DNA of 13,033 nt from SLRI01 sp036796215 (GTDB taxonomy: Bacteria; Pseudomonadota; Alphaproteobacteria; Geminicoccales; Geminicoccaceae): positions 1-13,033 of the forward strand of contig DAIRDJ010000130.1 of assembly GCA_036796215.1 (NCBI GenBank), in the 5' to 3' direction. Below, piece after piece: positions 1 through 7,290 of this stretch (positions are counted from its first letter, which is position 1; every line of letters begins with the position of its first letter). Position numbers and translations under genes: made by a program. Below the pieces are notes generated by a model. It ran no database searches, had not been told where the DNA came from, and saw nothing but the letters and a program-made list of their open reading frames with translations.

Positions 1-2
1 TC

Positions 3-842
3 TCATGCGAGCTTCGCCGCCTCCTTGTCCGGCCGCTGCCAGCGCACCGCGATGATGGTCAGGAGAATGGTCACCACGATCAGCACGGTGGACGCCGCAT
101 TGACCTCGGGTGTCGCCCCGAAGCGGACCATCGAATAGACCTGGACCGGGAAGGTCAGGGTTCCCGGGCCACTGGTGAAGAAGGTGATGACGAAGTCGTC
201 GAGCGAGAGGGTCATGGCCAAGAGGCCGCCTGCGATCAGCCCGGACTTCATGAAGGGTACGGTGACGTTCCAGAAGGTCTGCCACTCCGACGCCCCCAGG
301 TCCTTCGAGGCCTCCTCGAGCGAGCGGTCGAAACCGGCCATCCGGGCGCGCACTACCACGGCGACGAAGGGGAAGCTGAAGGCGATGTGGCCGATGATGA
401 TGGGGCCAAGGTTCAAGGGCCAGGGCATGCCGGAGGGCCAGCCCACCCGGTTGAAGAAGACGAGCAGCGCCACCCCCATGCAGATCTCGGGGATGACGAT
501 CGGCAGGGCGGCCGCCCCATCGAGCGCAGCCTTGCCGGGAAAGCGGAAGCGCCAGAGGGCCAGCGCCAGCAGCGCCCCGATCACCGTGGAGAGGATGGTC
601 GAGACGAAGGCGATGATCAGGCTGTTGGAGAAGGCCTCGATCAAGGACGCGTTCTGGGCAGCCAGGACGTAGTAGTCCGTCGTGAAGCCCTGCCAGACGA
701 TGTTCCGCCGGCTGTCGTTGAAGCTGAAGACGACGAGGATGACGATGGGCGCATAGAGAAAGACGAAGACGGCCAAAAGCCAGAGCCGGAGCCAGAGCCG
801 CCGCGTGTACTCGAGCGGCCCGATGGGGCTACGCCCGAGCAC
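3..842 (-). CDS. potC: Spermidine/putrescine-type ABC transporter permease, PotC/PotI family
   Basis: This is one of two inner-membrane permease subunits of a polyamine-type ABC importer, 279 aa. Hydrophobic spans are visible near residues 20-40, 72-96, 110-130, 147-165, 200-222 and 252-266. The cytoplasmic EAA loop that docks on the ATPase lies at about 177-196 (EEASKDLGASEWQTFWNVTVP region, with the conserved Gly at 183). The start is a GTG preceded by GGGAGGAAG at good spacing. It overlaps the end of the upstream permease gene by 14 bp, a sign of translational coupling. The stop TGA is at 3-5, so the gene is complete. Family assignment is firm. The substrate (putrescine, spermidine or a related amine) cannot be read from the sequence. 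The ATPase gene (PotA/PotG) is not in the window and may lie beyond the left edge. Confidence 0.93.
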   Translation of the reverse strand: MLGRSPIGPLEYTRRLWLRLWLLAVFVFLYAPIVILVVFSFNDSRRNIVWQGFTTDYYVLAAQNASLIEAFSNSLIIAFVSTILSTVIGALLALALWRFRFPGKAALDGAAALPIVIPEICMGVALLVFFNRVGWPSGMPWPLNLGPIIIGHIAFSFPFVAVVVRARMAGFDRSLEEASKDLGASEWQTFWNVTVPFMKSGLIAGGLLAMTLSLDDFVITFFTSGPGTLTFPVQVYSMVRFGATPEVNAASTVLIVVTILLTIIAVRWQRPDKEAAKLA

Positions 843-1746
843 GGGCTTCCTCCCGCGCTGTCAGCCAGGCGCGAAGGGCCAGGATGGCGAAGGTGATGTA
901 GAGCAGAACGAAGCTCATGGCCGAACCCAGGGGCCAGTGATTGGCCGCCTTGAACTGCCGCTCGATGACGTTGCCGATCAGGAGGCTGTCGGTCCCGCCC
1001 AGAAGATCGCTGATCAAAAAGGTGCCGAGTGCGGGGATGAAGACGAGGATGATGCCGGAGACGATGCCGGGCTTGGCCATGGGCACGATGATGCTGAAAA
1101 AGGTGCGGATCTGCCCGGCCCCGAGGTCGAGGCTGGCCTCGAGCAGCGAGCGGTCGAGCCGATCCAGCGTGGCATAGAGCGGCAGGACCATGAACGGCAG
1201 GTAGATGTAGACGATGCCGAAGATCACGGCCGTGTTGTTGTAGAGCAGCGCCAAGGGCTCGAACCGCTCACCCATGACGATCTCGTCGAGGCCGAAGGGC
1301 AAGAGAAACGCCTTGCCCATGAGCCAGAGATACTCGAGCCCGAAATTGACGAAGCCCCGGGATCTCAGCACCGCGATCATCGCATAGGTGCGGATCAGGA
1401 TGTTGGTCCAGAACGGCAGGATGACGAGCAGCAGGAGGATCGGCTTGACCCGCTCAGGCGCGAAGCTGACGGCGAGCGCCACGGGCAGGCCCAGGATCAG
1501 GGCGATCAGCGTGGCGATCGTGGCAACCCAGACCGAGCGCCAGAAGAGGCCGACATAGACCGGATCGAAGACCGCCAGATAGTTGGCGAAGGTCCAGGTG
1601 ATCTCGATCTGGACCGGTCCCACCCGCTCGCCGAAAGCGAGGATCCAGATCAGCGCCAAAGGCACGAAGAAGAAGAGCAGCAGCCAAAGGGCGCCCGGCA
1701 GGACGAAGGCCCAGAACACGGCAGGCTGTGCGCGCCAGCTCTCCAA
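829..1746 (-). CDS. potB: Spermidine/putrescine-type ABC transporter permease, PotB/PotH family
   Basis: This is the partner permease of the polyamine-type importer. Hydrophobic segments lie near residues 10-38, 70-95, 102-128, 170-192, 226-246 and 276-296 of a 305-aa product. The EAA loop is at about 203-222 (LLEASLDLGAG, then a conserved Pro). I chose the TTG start at 1744-1746 because AGAAGGA precedes it by 7 nt and the product then begins just before the first membrane helix, as is usual in the family. The frame also allows a TTG at 1809 (326 aa), but that start has no Shine-Dalgarno sequence and the same bases form a TTGACA box better read as a -35 element. The gene ends inside the start region of the downstream permease. 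It is divergent from the UbiH-like gene. Confidence 0.92.
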   Translation of the reverse strand: MESWRAQPAVFWAFVLPGALWLLLFFFVPLALIWILAFGERVGPVQIEITWTFANYLAVFDPVYVGLFWRSVWVATIATLIALILGLPVALAVSFAPERVKPILLLLVILPFWTNILIRTYAMIAVLRSRGFVNFGLEYLWLMGKAFLLPFGLDEIVMGERFEPLALLYNNTAVIFGIVYIYLPFMVLPLYATLDRLDRSLLEASLDLGAGQIRTFFSIIVPMAKPGIVSGIILVFIPALGTFLISDLLGGTDSLLIGNVIERQFKAANHWPLGSAMSFVLLYITFAILALRAWLTAREEARARA

Positions 1747-1779
1747 GCTGTTTTCCTTCTGGGCGATACCCGACCCGGC

Positions 1780-1809
1780 TAGATGTCTCGACGGGTTCGG
1801 GCTTGTCAA
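1780..1809 (-). promoter_or_regulatory. Candidate sigma70-type promoter for the potB-potC pair
   Basis: Read on the minus strand, a perfect TTGACA lies at 1809-1804. It is followed after 17-18 nt by a weak -10 region (ACATCT/CATCTA, around 1786-1780). The expected transcript start would leave about 25-30 nt of leader before the TTG start at 1746, which includes the AGAAGGA ribosome site. The -35 box is convincing but the -10 box is poor, so the call is tentative. Confidence 0.35.
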
Positions 1810-1901
1810 CGGCGGAGCCGCGCCGATTGCCGCAACCCGTGGCCAGCGGCGGGTGGCGGGCCTATCCTCACGACGGTTCGATAAGGGCCGGAGGACGGGC
1901 G

Positions 1902-3077
1902 ATGGACGAGCGAGAGGTCGACAGGGTCGTCGTCGGGGCCGGCATCACCGGCATGGCGATGGCGCTGGCCGTGGCGCGAAGGGGAGCCGACGTCACGCTA
2001 CTCTCGGCGGGCCCGCTGCCCCGGCCCGCTGGTGAGATCGCGCTCGACGGGCGAACCGCGGCGCTGCTGCAGCCCGCGATCGAGTTCTTGAGCCGGCTCG
2101 GCGTGTTCGATCCGCAGGGCCTGGGTGCGGCGCCACTCTATCGTCTCAGGATCGTCAATCTGGCGGACAAGGCGGCCCCCTCGATCACCTTCGATGCGGC
2201 CGAGATCGGCCTCGAGGCGTTCGGCTGGAACATCCCCAATGCGGCCCTGCAGGCCAGGCTCGCCAGTGCCGTGGACCGCGAGCCCCGGATCGCGGTGCTC
2301 GAGGATGCGCCGTTGAGCTCGGTCGTCGAGACCCGCGACCGGCTCCTCTTGCGCTGCGGTCGCGAGCGGCTCGCAGCACGCCTGGTGATCGGTGCCGACG
2401 GGCGCAACTCCGTCGTCCGCGAGACCGCCGCCATCGGCACGATCGACAAGGATCGCGGCCAGACCGCCATCGTCTGCCGCTTCGCGCATCAACGGCCGCA
2501 CCGCAACATCTCGACCGAGCTGCACAAGAAGGGCGGGCCCTTCACCATGGTGCCGCTGCCCGGGCGCAACTCGAGCCTCGTCTGGGTCGACACGGACGCG
2601 AAGGGTGCCGAGCGCCTAGCCATGGACGACAGCACCTTTCGCGGCGCCATGGCCGAGCACGCAGCGCCCTGGCTCGGCGAGATCGGCGCCGTCTCCGTCC
2701 GCCACGCCTACCCGATCCGCGCCCGCCTCGCCAAGGCGCTGACGGCGCCCCGCCGCGCCTTAGTCGGCGAAGCGGCGCACGTGATGAGCCCCCTGGGTGC
2801 GCAGGGCCTCAACCTCTCCCTGCGCGACGTGCAGACCCTGGCGGCGCTGCTCGCCGAGCACCAGGGCGATCCCGGCGACGACCGCCTGCTCGACGCCTAT
2901 GCCGCGGCCCGCAAGCTCGACGTCAACACACGCTTTTGGGGCATCGACACGCTCAACATGCTGGTCAAGGGCAGCCTGCCCCCCTTCCGCCAGGCCTCCA
3001 GCCTGGCCCTCGGCCTGCTCGACCGCCTGCCGCCCGCCCGCCGGCTGTTGATGCAGGGCCTGATGCAGGGGGCTTGA
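1902..3077 (+). CDS. UbiH/UbiF-family FAD-dependent monooxygenase
   Basis: A 391-aa flavoprotein hydroxylase of the UbiH/Coq6 class, which typically adds a hydroxyl to the aromatic ring during ubiquinone biosynthesis. Visible motifs are the N-terminal dinucleotide-binding VGAGITG (11-17), the family signature DGRTAALLQPAIEFLSRLG (49-67), the middle GADGRNSVVR (164-173), and the FAD-ribityl motif GEAAHVMSPLGAQGLNLSLRDV (289-310). The last carries Glu where the textbook motif has Asp; from memory this GEAAH form is common in alphaproteobacterial UbiH proteins. The ATG at 1902 has GGAGGA six nt upstream and gives a length close to E. coli UbiH. The frame stays open upstream to 1728, but the extra segment has no family likeness. 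The gene sits alone on the plus strand between transporter genes. Which ring position it modifies cannot be told. Confidence 0.88.
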   Translation: MDEREVDRVVVGAGITGMAMALAVARRGADVTLLSAGPLPRPAGEIALDGRTAALLQPAIEFLSRLGVFDPQGLGAAPLYRLRIVNLADKAAPSITFDAAEIGLEAFGWNIPNAALQARLASAVDREPRIAVLEDAPLSSVVETRDRLLLRCGRERLAARLVIGADGRNSVVRETAAIGTIDKDRGQTAIVCRFAHQRPHRNISTELHKKGGPFTMVPLPGRNSSLVWVDTDAKGAERLAMDDSTFRGAMAEHAAPWLGEIGAVSVRHAYPIRARLAKALTAPRRALVGEAAHVMSPLGAQGLNLSLRDVQTLAALLAEHQGDPGDDRLLDAYAAARKLDVNTRFWGIDTLNMLVKGSLPPFRQASSLALGLLDRLPPARRLLMQGLMQGA

Positions 3078-3157
3078 CGCGCATGAAGTTGCGAACCGGC
3101 GGGATCGATAGCGACCATTGGCGCTGCCAGGGCTCCTGCCCCGCGAAGGCTGAGTGA

Positions 3158-3186
3158 TTGACCTTCGAGGAGCGGTTAGCTAGAAT
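3158..3186 (+). promoter_or_regulatory. Sigma70-type promoter of the vapBC operon
   Basis: TTGACC (3158-3163) and TAGAAT (3181-3186) are separated by exactly 17 nt, each one mismatch from consensus. The predicted transcript start is near 3193, leaving a leader of about 25 nt that carries the GGAGGG ribosome site (3204-3209) of the antitoxin. This is the best-formed promoter in the window. Confidence 0.75.
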
Positions 3187-3196
3187 GCATGGCTAA
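3176..3196. promoter_or_regulatory. Inverted repeat over the vapBC -10 box, probable autoregulatory operator
   Basis: TTAGCTA and TGGCTAA form an imperfect inverted repeat (6 of 7 bases paired) separated by 7 nt and centred just after the -10 element. Antitoxins of the Phd/YefM type bind such palindromes at their own promoter, so this is the natural operator candidate. The link is inference from position and symmetry. Confidence 0.45.
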
Positions 3197-3218
3197 GTTC
3201 TCCGGAGGGTCTTCCCCG

Positions 3219-3455
3219 ATGACAACGATCACCGTGAATGTGCACGAGGCCAAGACCCGGCTGTCGCAGCTGCTAGCGATGGCAGAGTCGGGCGATGATG
3301 TCGTGATCGCTCGAAGTGGTAAACCGGTGGCGCGCCTCGTGCCCTGGGAAAGCACGAGGACGAAGCGTCGATTCGGGACGATGCGCGGGCAAATAACCGT
3401 GGACGACCGCTTCTTTGAGCCGTTGCCGGAGGCCGAACTGGTCGCTTGGGAATAG
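3219..3455 (+). CDS. vapB: Type II antitoxin, Phd/YefM (VapB) family
   Basis: A 78-aa antitoxin that should bind and neutralise the PIN-domain nuclease encoded next to it and repress the shared promoter. The N-terminal Phd/YefM domain is seen in VNVHEAKTRLSQLLAMAESG (7-25) and VVIARSGKPVARLVP (28-42). The C-terminal tail, GTMRGQITVDDRFFEPLPEAEL (53-74), is the toxin-blocking part typical of this subgroup (GxxxGxIxxxDxFxxPLPxxxL). The start at 3219 is preferred over an in-frame ATG at 3189 because GGAGGG lies 9 nt upstream and the family domain begins at once. The 3189 start would also lie almost on the predicted transcript start. The gene is followed after 22 nt by vapC. Confidence 0.9.
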   Translation: MTTITVNVHEAKTRLSQLLAMAESGDDVVIARSGKPVARLVPWESTRTKRRFGTMRGQITVDDRFFEPLPEAELVAWE

Positions 3456-3477
3456 TGCTGGAGCGCTCGGTGCCGAC

Positions 3478-3864
3478 ATGCGGCTCCTCCTCGATACTCA
3501 TGCGCTGTTGTGGTGGCTCGCTGGCAACAGTGAGCTTTCCAAAAATGCGCGTGAAGCTATTGAGGATTCGGCCAACGACGTTCTCGTAAGTGCCGCATCG
3601 GCATTTGAGATCGCGACCAAACATCGGCTCGGCAAGTTGCCGGGCGCGGCGGCGATTGTTGCGGACATCGCAGGCTGCATCGTCGACCAAGGATTCACGG
3701 AGTTGCCGATTACCGTGTCCGATGGCGAGCGGGCCGGCGGCCTCGCAGGCATTCATCGCGATCCGTTCGATCGGATGCTCATCGCCCAGGCTATCGGCCA
3801 CCATTTGGTGCTGATTTCGAACGAGACCCTGTTCGATCACTATGGCGTTCGACGCCTCTGGTAG
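3478..3864 (+). CDS. vapC: Type II toxin, PIN-domain ribonuclease (VapC family)
   Basis: A 128-aa PIN-domain endoribonuclease, the toxin of the module. Acidic residues expected to hold the metal are visible: Asp6 in LLLDTHALLWWL, Glu44 in SAASAFEIATKHRLGKL, Asp95/Asp98 in HRDPFDRMLIAQA, and Asp120 near the end (NETLFDHYGVRRLW). This pattern fits the PIN subgroup that pairs with Phd-like antitoxins, and all key residues are present, so it looks functional. The ATG at 3478 has only a weak and distant ribosome site (GGAG at 3460). Translation probably depends on coupling with vapB, which would keep toxin output low. The pair lies as a plus-strand island inside a minus-strand transporter locus, consistent with horizontal arrival. 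Confidence 0.92.
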   Translation: MRLLLDTHALLWWLAGNSELSKNAREAIEDSANDVLVSAASAFEIATKHRLGKLPGAAAIVADIAGCIVDQGFTELPITVSDGERAGGLAGIHRDPFDRMLIAQAIGHHLVLISNETLFDHYGVRRLW

Positions 3865-3892
3865 GGCGGCTCGGCCAAGAGCCGAGCCGTCC
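3865..3892. terminator. Hairpin between convergent vapC and the substrate-binding protein gene
   Basis: CGGCTCGGC (3867-3875) pairs perfectly with GCCGAGCCG (3881-3889) around a CAAGA loop. It fills most of the 44-bp gap between two convergent genes, so it probably ends transcription in both directions. There is no clear T-run on either side, so an intrinsic terminator is likely rather than certain. Confidence 0.55.
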
Positions 3893-3908
3893 ACCCAGAA
3901 CTATTGGC

Positions 3909-4982
3909 TCACGCCGCCAGCACGCGGGTCAGCGCCTGCTCGTAGAGGCTCTCGATCTCCTCGCCCTTGTAGACCGAGACCTCGAGCTTCGCCATCACCT
4001 CCACGGGCGGGTAGATCGCCGGGTTGTTGAGGTCCTCCTCCGGGATGAACGCCTTGGCCGCCTTGTTCGGCAGCGGGAAGCGGACATAGGTGGCGATCGC
4101 CCCGTGCACCTCGGCCTCGAGGGTGTAGTTGAGCCACTCGTGCGCCTCGTCCGGGTTCGGCCCGTCCTTGGGGATCGCCATGGCGTCCTCCCAGAGCATC
4201 GCCCCCTCCGCCGGCACGACGTAGCTCAGTTCGTCGTCCTCCTCCATCACCTGGAGGATGTCGCCGTTCCACTCGAGACAGAGATCGACCTCGCCGGCGA
4301 TCAGCAGATCCTGGCCGTTGTCCGGGCCGAAGGTCTTGATGTTGGGCTTCTGCCGGATGAGGAGTTCGGCCGCCGCGTCGATCTCGGCCGGATTCTTGGT
4401 GTTGAGCGAGTAGCCGAGATAGAGCAAGGCCGCCTGGAGCGTGTTCTTGTCGTTGAGCAGCGAGATGCGCCCGGCATGCTCGTCCGAATCGAGGAGGAGG
4501 GCCCAGCTCGTCGGCTGGGCCACGGTCTTGCGGTAGCCAATGCCGATGGTGCCCCAGAAATAGGGCAGGCTGAAGCCACGGCCCGGATCGAAACGCGGGT
4601 CGGTGAAGCCGGGCTCGAGATTGGCGATGTTCGGGATGCGGCCGTGGTCGAGCGGCACCAGCATCTCCGCCACGATCATTCGCTCGACGAAATCGTTCGA
4701 GGGATAGATGACGTCGTAGCCCGGGTTGCCCTCGCGCAGCCGGCCGAACAGCTCGTCCGAGCTGGCGAAGAGGTCGTAGCGGACGTCGATGCCGGTGGCG
4801 GCCGAGAACTCGCGGACGGTGTCGGGGCCGATATAGGTGTCCCAGTTGAAGACGTTGACTTGCCGGGCCTGGGCGTTCAGCAGGCTGGGGGCAGCACCGG
4901 CAACGGCGGCGACGGCAAGCCCGCCACCGAGCGCCCGGCGGCGATTGAGCATCGGCATCGGCAAGGCGGATCGGCGCGACAT
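3909..4982 (-). CDS. potF: Polyamine ABC transporter periplasmic substrate-binding protein, PotD/PotF family
   Basis: A 357-aa extracytoplasmic solute-binding protein that would deliver a polyamine to the permeases. The N-terminus has a run of arginines (LNRRRALGG, 12-20), a hydrophobic stretch (about 19-33) and a likely signal-peptidase site after NAQA (36-39). The arginine pattern suggests Tat export but is not a perfect Tat motif. The mature part begins with the family hallmark VNVFNWDTYIG (42-52). It continues with YDLFASSDELFGRL (69-82), YDVIYPSNDFVERM (89-102) and the PYFWGTIGIGYR segment (140-151). The ATG at 4980-4982 is preceded by GAGGAG at 7 nt. It is upstream of potB/potC in their direction of transcription, but 2.1 kb of opposite-strand genes lie between them. 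The exact ligand is not determinable. Confidence 0.92.
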   Translation of the reverse strand: MSRRSALPMPMLNRRRALGGGLAVAAVAGAAPSLLNAQARQVNVFNWDTYIGPDTVREFSAATGIDVRYDLFASSDELFGRLREGNPGYDVIYPSNDFVERMIVAEMLVPLDHGRIPNIANLEPGFTDPRFDPGRGFSLPYFWGTIGIGYRKTVAQPTSWALLLDSDEHAGRISLLNDKNTLQAALLYLGYSLNTKNPAEIDAAAELLIRQKPNIKTFGPDNGQDLLIAGEVDLCLEWNGDILQVMEEDDELSYVVPAEGAMLWEDAMAIPKDGPNPDEAHEWLNYTLEAEVHGAIATYVRFPLPNKAAKAFIPEEDLNNPAIYPPVEVMAKLEVSVYKGEEIESLYEQALTRVLAA

Positions 4983-5019
4983 GGGTGCACTCCTCGGGTG
5001 AATTGGATCGGTTGACCAT

Positions 5020-5049
5020 GAGAGTTCAAATCCCGGAGCGGCCTGTCAA
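5020..5049 (-). promoter_or_regulatory. Candidate promoter for the substrate-binding protein gene
   Basis: On the minus strand a perfect TTGACA (5049-5044) is followed after 17 nt by a weak AACTCT (5026-5021). It has the same layout as the candidate promoter before potB: consensus -35, poor -10. A leader of about 35 nt would carry the GAGGAG ribosome site. The weak -10 keeps confidence low. Confidence 0.35.
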
Positions 5050-5076
5050 CCGCAAGCAGACCTCGGTCGCTGCCAA

Positions 5077-6324
5077 GTGATCGAGGATCCGGGCCTCTTG
5101 CCCTGGCTGGCGGCCGTGTTCCTCCTCGGCCTCGTCGTCGGCATCGCGGCCACCGCCCTCTTCGGCCGCAGCCAGGCGCGGCGGCTGCTGGCCGTCATGA
5201 GCGAGGCCGAGCGCCGCCACGAGGCCGAGACCGAGGCGCTGCTGGATGGGGTCAAGCTCGCCTTTCACGACATCAGCCGGGAAACCCAGGGCCAGACCAG
5301 GGACGATGTCCTGCGCCTGGCACAGGCGCAGCTCGCGGGCGAAAGGCGGGCCCTCGGCCAGACGCTGGAGAGCGAACGCTCGGAGCTGAGTGCCCGGATC
5401 GGCACGATGCTCGCCCAGCTCGAGCGCACCCAGGCGCTGATCCGCGAGCTCGAGCGCGATCGTGCGGGCAAGTTCCAGGCACTCGCGAGCCAGCTCGAGA
5501 TCGCCGGCGAAAGTGCAAGGGCGCTGGGGCAGACCACCCAAAAGCTCGCCCGCAGTCTGAGCGGGACCCGGCTGCGCGGCCAGCTCGGCGAGCATCTGGC
5601 CGAGGACGTCCTCAAGCTGATCGGCCTCGCCCCCGGGCTGCACTACGAGCGTCAGGCAGCACTCGACGGCGAGCGCCGGCCCGACTTCCTCTTGACCCTG
5701 GGGCAGGGCCGAAGGCTGGCGATGGACGTCAAGTTCCCGCTCGACAATTTCCGCCGTGCCATCGAGGCCGGCGACGACGAGACCCGCCAGCGGCTCGAGG
5801 CCCAGTTCGTCAAGGACGTGCGCCAGCACGTGGCGGCGGTGGCCGGTCGCGGCTACGCCGATCCCGCCCTCGGCACGGCCGATTTCGCTCTTCTGTTCAT
5901 CCCGTCGGACGCGCTCTTCGTCACCATCCTCGAGCTCGCCCCGGACCTGATCGACCAGGCGGCGCGGCTGAACGTCGCAGTTGTCGGACCGAGCACATTG
6001 TTCGCGCTTTTGCGCAGCCTGCGGTTGCTCGAGGGGGAGGTGCGACTCGCTTCGGCCGGGCGCGAGCTCGCCGAGGCCATGGCCGGCTTCCGTCAGGCCT
6101 GGGACCGCTATGCCGAGCGCGCCGGGCGAACCGAGCGGCGACTGGAGGAGACGCTGGACGAGCTCCGGAAACTCTATGGGCTGCGGCGAGCGACGGTGGA
6201 CCGGGCACTGGCGACGGTCGAAGCGGTGATGGCGGGCGAGCCGGCGCCGACCGCGGGCGAGCCGGATCAGTCGACGGCGAATGCCGCGAGCTTGTCGGGC
6301 GGCAGGGCACTGATCAGCGAGTAG
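5077..6324 (+). CDS. rmuC: RmuC family protein (PD-(D/E)XK nuclease-like, DNA recombination)
   Basis: A 415-aa RmuC protein, a family linked to limiting inversions and rearrangements at short repeats. One N-terminal membrane helix (about 7-30) is followed by a long charged, Glu/Arg/Leu-rich coiled coil (about 40-150) and then the RmuC domain. Signature stretches are RGQLGEHLAEDVLKLIGL (167-184), RPDFLLTL (201-208), MDVKFPLDNF (216-225) and FIPSDALF (274-281). Asp203 with Asp217-x-Lys219 fit the nuclease core of the PD-(D/E)XK fold. The start is GTG at 5077 with no good Shine-Dalgarno, so the true start might differ slightly, but the membrane helix follows at once. The last 58 bp overlap the 3' end of the convergent anti-sigma gene. 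It is divergent from potF across about 94 bp. Confidence 0.9.
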   Translation: MIEDPGLLPWLAAVFLLGLVVGIAATALFGRSQARRLLAVMSEAERRHEAETEALLDGVKLAFHDISRETQGQTRDDVLRLAQAQLAGERRALGQTLESERSELSARIGTMLAQLERTQALIRELERDRAGKFQALASQLEIAGESARALGQTTQKLARSLSGTRLRGQLGEHLAEDVLKLIGLAPGLHYERQAALDGERRPDFLLTLGQGRRLAMDVKFPLDNFRRAIEAGDDETRQRLEAQFVKDVRQHVAAVAGRGYADPALGTADFALLFIPSDALFVTILELAPDLIDQAARLNVAVVGPSTLFALLRSLRLLEGEVRLASAGRELAEAMAGFRQAWDRYAERAGRTERRLEETLDELRKLYGLRRATVDRALATVEAVMAGEPAPTAGEPDQSTANAASLSGGRALISE

Positions 6325-7115
6325 GCGTGCACCCCATTCTGCCAGTCGAGCCTGGTCAGACCGTTGTCGAGGGCGAGTGTCGGCTCGGTGACCGCCGGCA
6401 GCCGATCCGCTGAGCTTTCGATGACCAGGAGGGCCGGCCCCTCGGCGGTCGCATAGACGGCGAGCGCCGCCTGCTCGCCCAGCCCCGGCTCGCCGGCCTT
6501 GCCGCCGACCAGCGCGAAGCCGCTGGGCGGTGCCGGCAGGTCGACCGGACCGTCGAGCCGATCGGCAAACCAGGCGGCGAGCTGGCCGGGCTCTTTGGTG
6601 CGGACATCGAGGTCGGCCGAGCCGTCGAGATAGGCGCGGTAGAGGGCGACCCGCTTGTCCGTGCCGAGCATGCCGAGCCCGTTCAGCGTCAGATCGGCAA
6701 GCGCCCCCACGGCAGCGGCGAGGAGGGCGACACCGGCGAGGTTCTGCAGCCGTCGTTTGGGCTTCGGCTCGGCTGCCGCGGTCGGCAGCTGGAGGCGCAG
6801 GCGATGGCGCTGGCCGCGCTCGACCCGCGCCGATGCCGCAGTCTCGGCGATCGGAACGAAGTCGAGGGGGACCGCGGTCGGCGCCGCCGGCCCGCCATTG
6901 ACCATCTCGAGCTCCAACGGCTGCCACAGCGACGCCTCGTGCCGCATCGCCCGCAGGCGCAGCTGCAGGTCGGCCTCGAAGCGACGAAGCCCGTCGACCC
7001 GCTCGGCACAACCGCGGCATAGCCGCAGATGATCGTGTAGCGCCCGGCGCCGGCTCTCGCCGAGCTGACCGTCCAAGCAGGCTTCCAGATACCGCTCCAG
7101 GTCAGAGCAGTGCAT
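6267..7115 (-). CDS. Membrane-anchored zinc-finger anti-sigma factor
   Basis: A 282-aa anti-sigma factor of the ZAS type. The N-terminal cytoplasmic domain holds His29-x3-Cys33-x2-Cys36 (HLRLCRGC) with Cys3 as a possible fourth zinc ligand. A single membrane helix is at about 125-148 (LAGVALLAAAVGALADLTL). The periplasmic C-terminal domain has the AAWFADRL...LPAPPSGFALVGGKAG pattern seen in anti-sigma factors of this class. The ATG at 7113-7115 is supported by GAAGGG 8 nt upstream and by the zinc finger following at once. The frame is open to 7367, but the extra 84 residues have no family likeness. A cognate ECF sigma factor would normally sit just upstream; here the upstream neighbour is a divergent EF-G paralogue, so the partner is encoded elsewhere or lost. 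Confidence 0.82.
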   Translation of the reverse strand: MHCSDLERYLEACLDGQLGESRRRALHDHLRLCRGCAERVDGLRRFEADLQLRLRAMRHEASLWQPLELEMVNGGPAAPTAVPLDFVPIAETAASARVERGQRHRLRLQLPTAAAEPKPKRRLQNLAGVALLAAAVGALADLTLNGLGMLGTDKRVALYRAYLDGSADLDVRTKEPGQLAAWFADRLDGPVDLPAPPSGFALVGGKAGEPGLGEQAALAVYATAEGPALLVIESSADRLPAVTEPTLALDNGLTRLDWQNGVHAYSLISALPPDKLAAFAVD

Positions 7116-7171
7116 GCCGCCTTCCCTTCGCCGGCCGACCGGCCTCGCCCGGTCCCGGCCCGACTCGCCTA

Positions 7172-7201
7172 AGTCTACCTGTCGACCGCCCGAAGTGTCA
7201 A
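7172..7201 (-). promoter_or_regulatory. Candidate promoter of the anti-sigma factor gene
   Basis: On the minus strand TTGACA (7201-7196) is followed after 18 nt by TAGACT (7177-7172), four of six matches to TATAAT. The predicted start lies about 50 nt upstream of the ATG. This is a housekeeping-type promoter; I see no obvious ECF-type promoter that would indicate autoregulation by a partner sigma factor. Confidence 0.45.
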
Positions 7202-7290
7202 AGCAAGCGGGGACCGCGCACCGACCGCCCCGGGCTAGAGTCCTTACGGAGCCATTAACCTCAGTTTCACCCAAACTAGAGGGCGACGCA

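Noticed and set aside
805..1782. A 325-codon plus-strand open frame with Asp/Glu/Gln-rich translation across the permease genes
   Set aside because: The acidic repeat-like composition is the complement of hydrophobic membrane-protein codons, so it is an antisense artefact.
5026..7020. A 664-codon minus-strand open frame antisense to rmuC and running into the anti-sigma gene
   Set aside because: It is antisense to a clear RmuC protein, its translation is low-complexity Arg/Ala/Gly/Leu-rich with no family motif, and the true minus-strand gene at 6267-7115 is in another frame. It is a GC-bias shadow.
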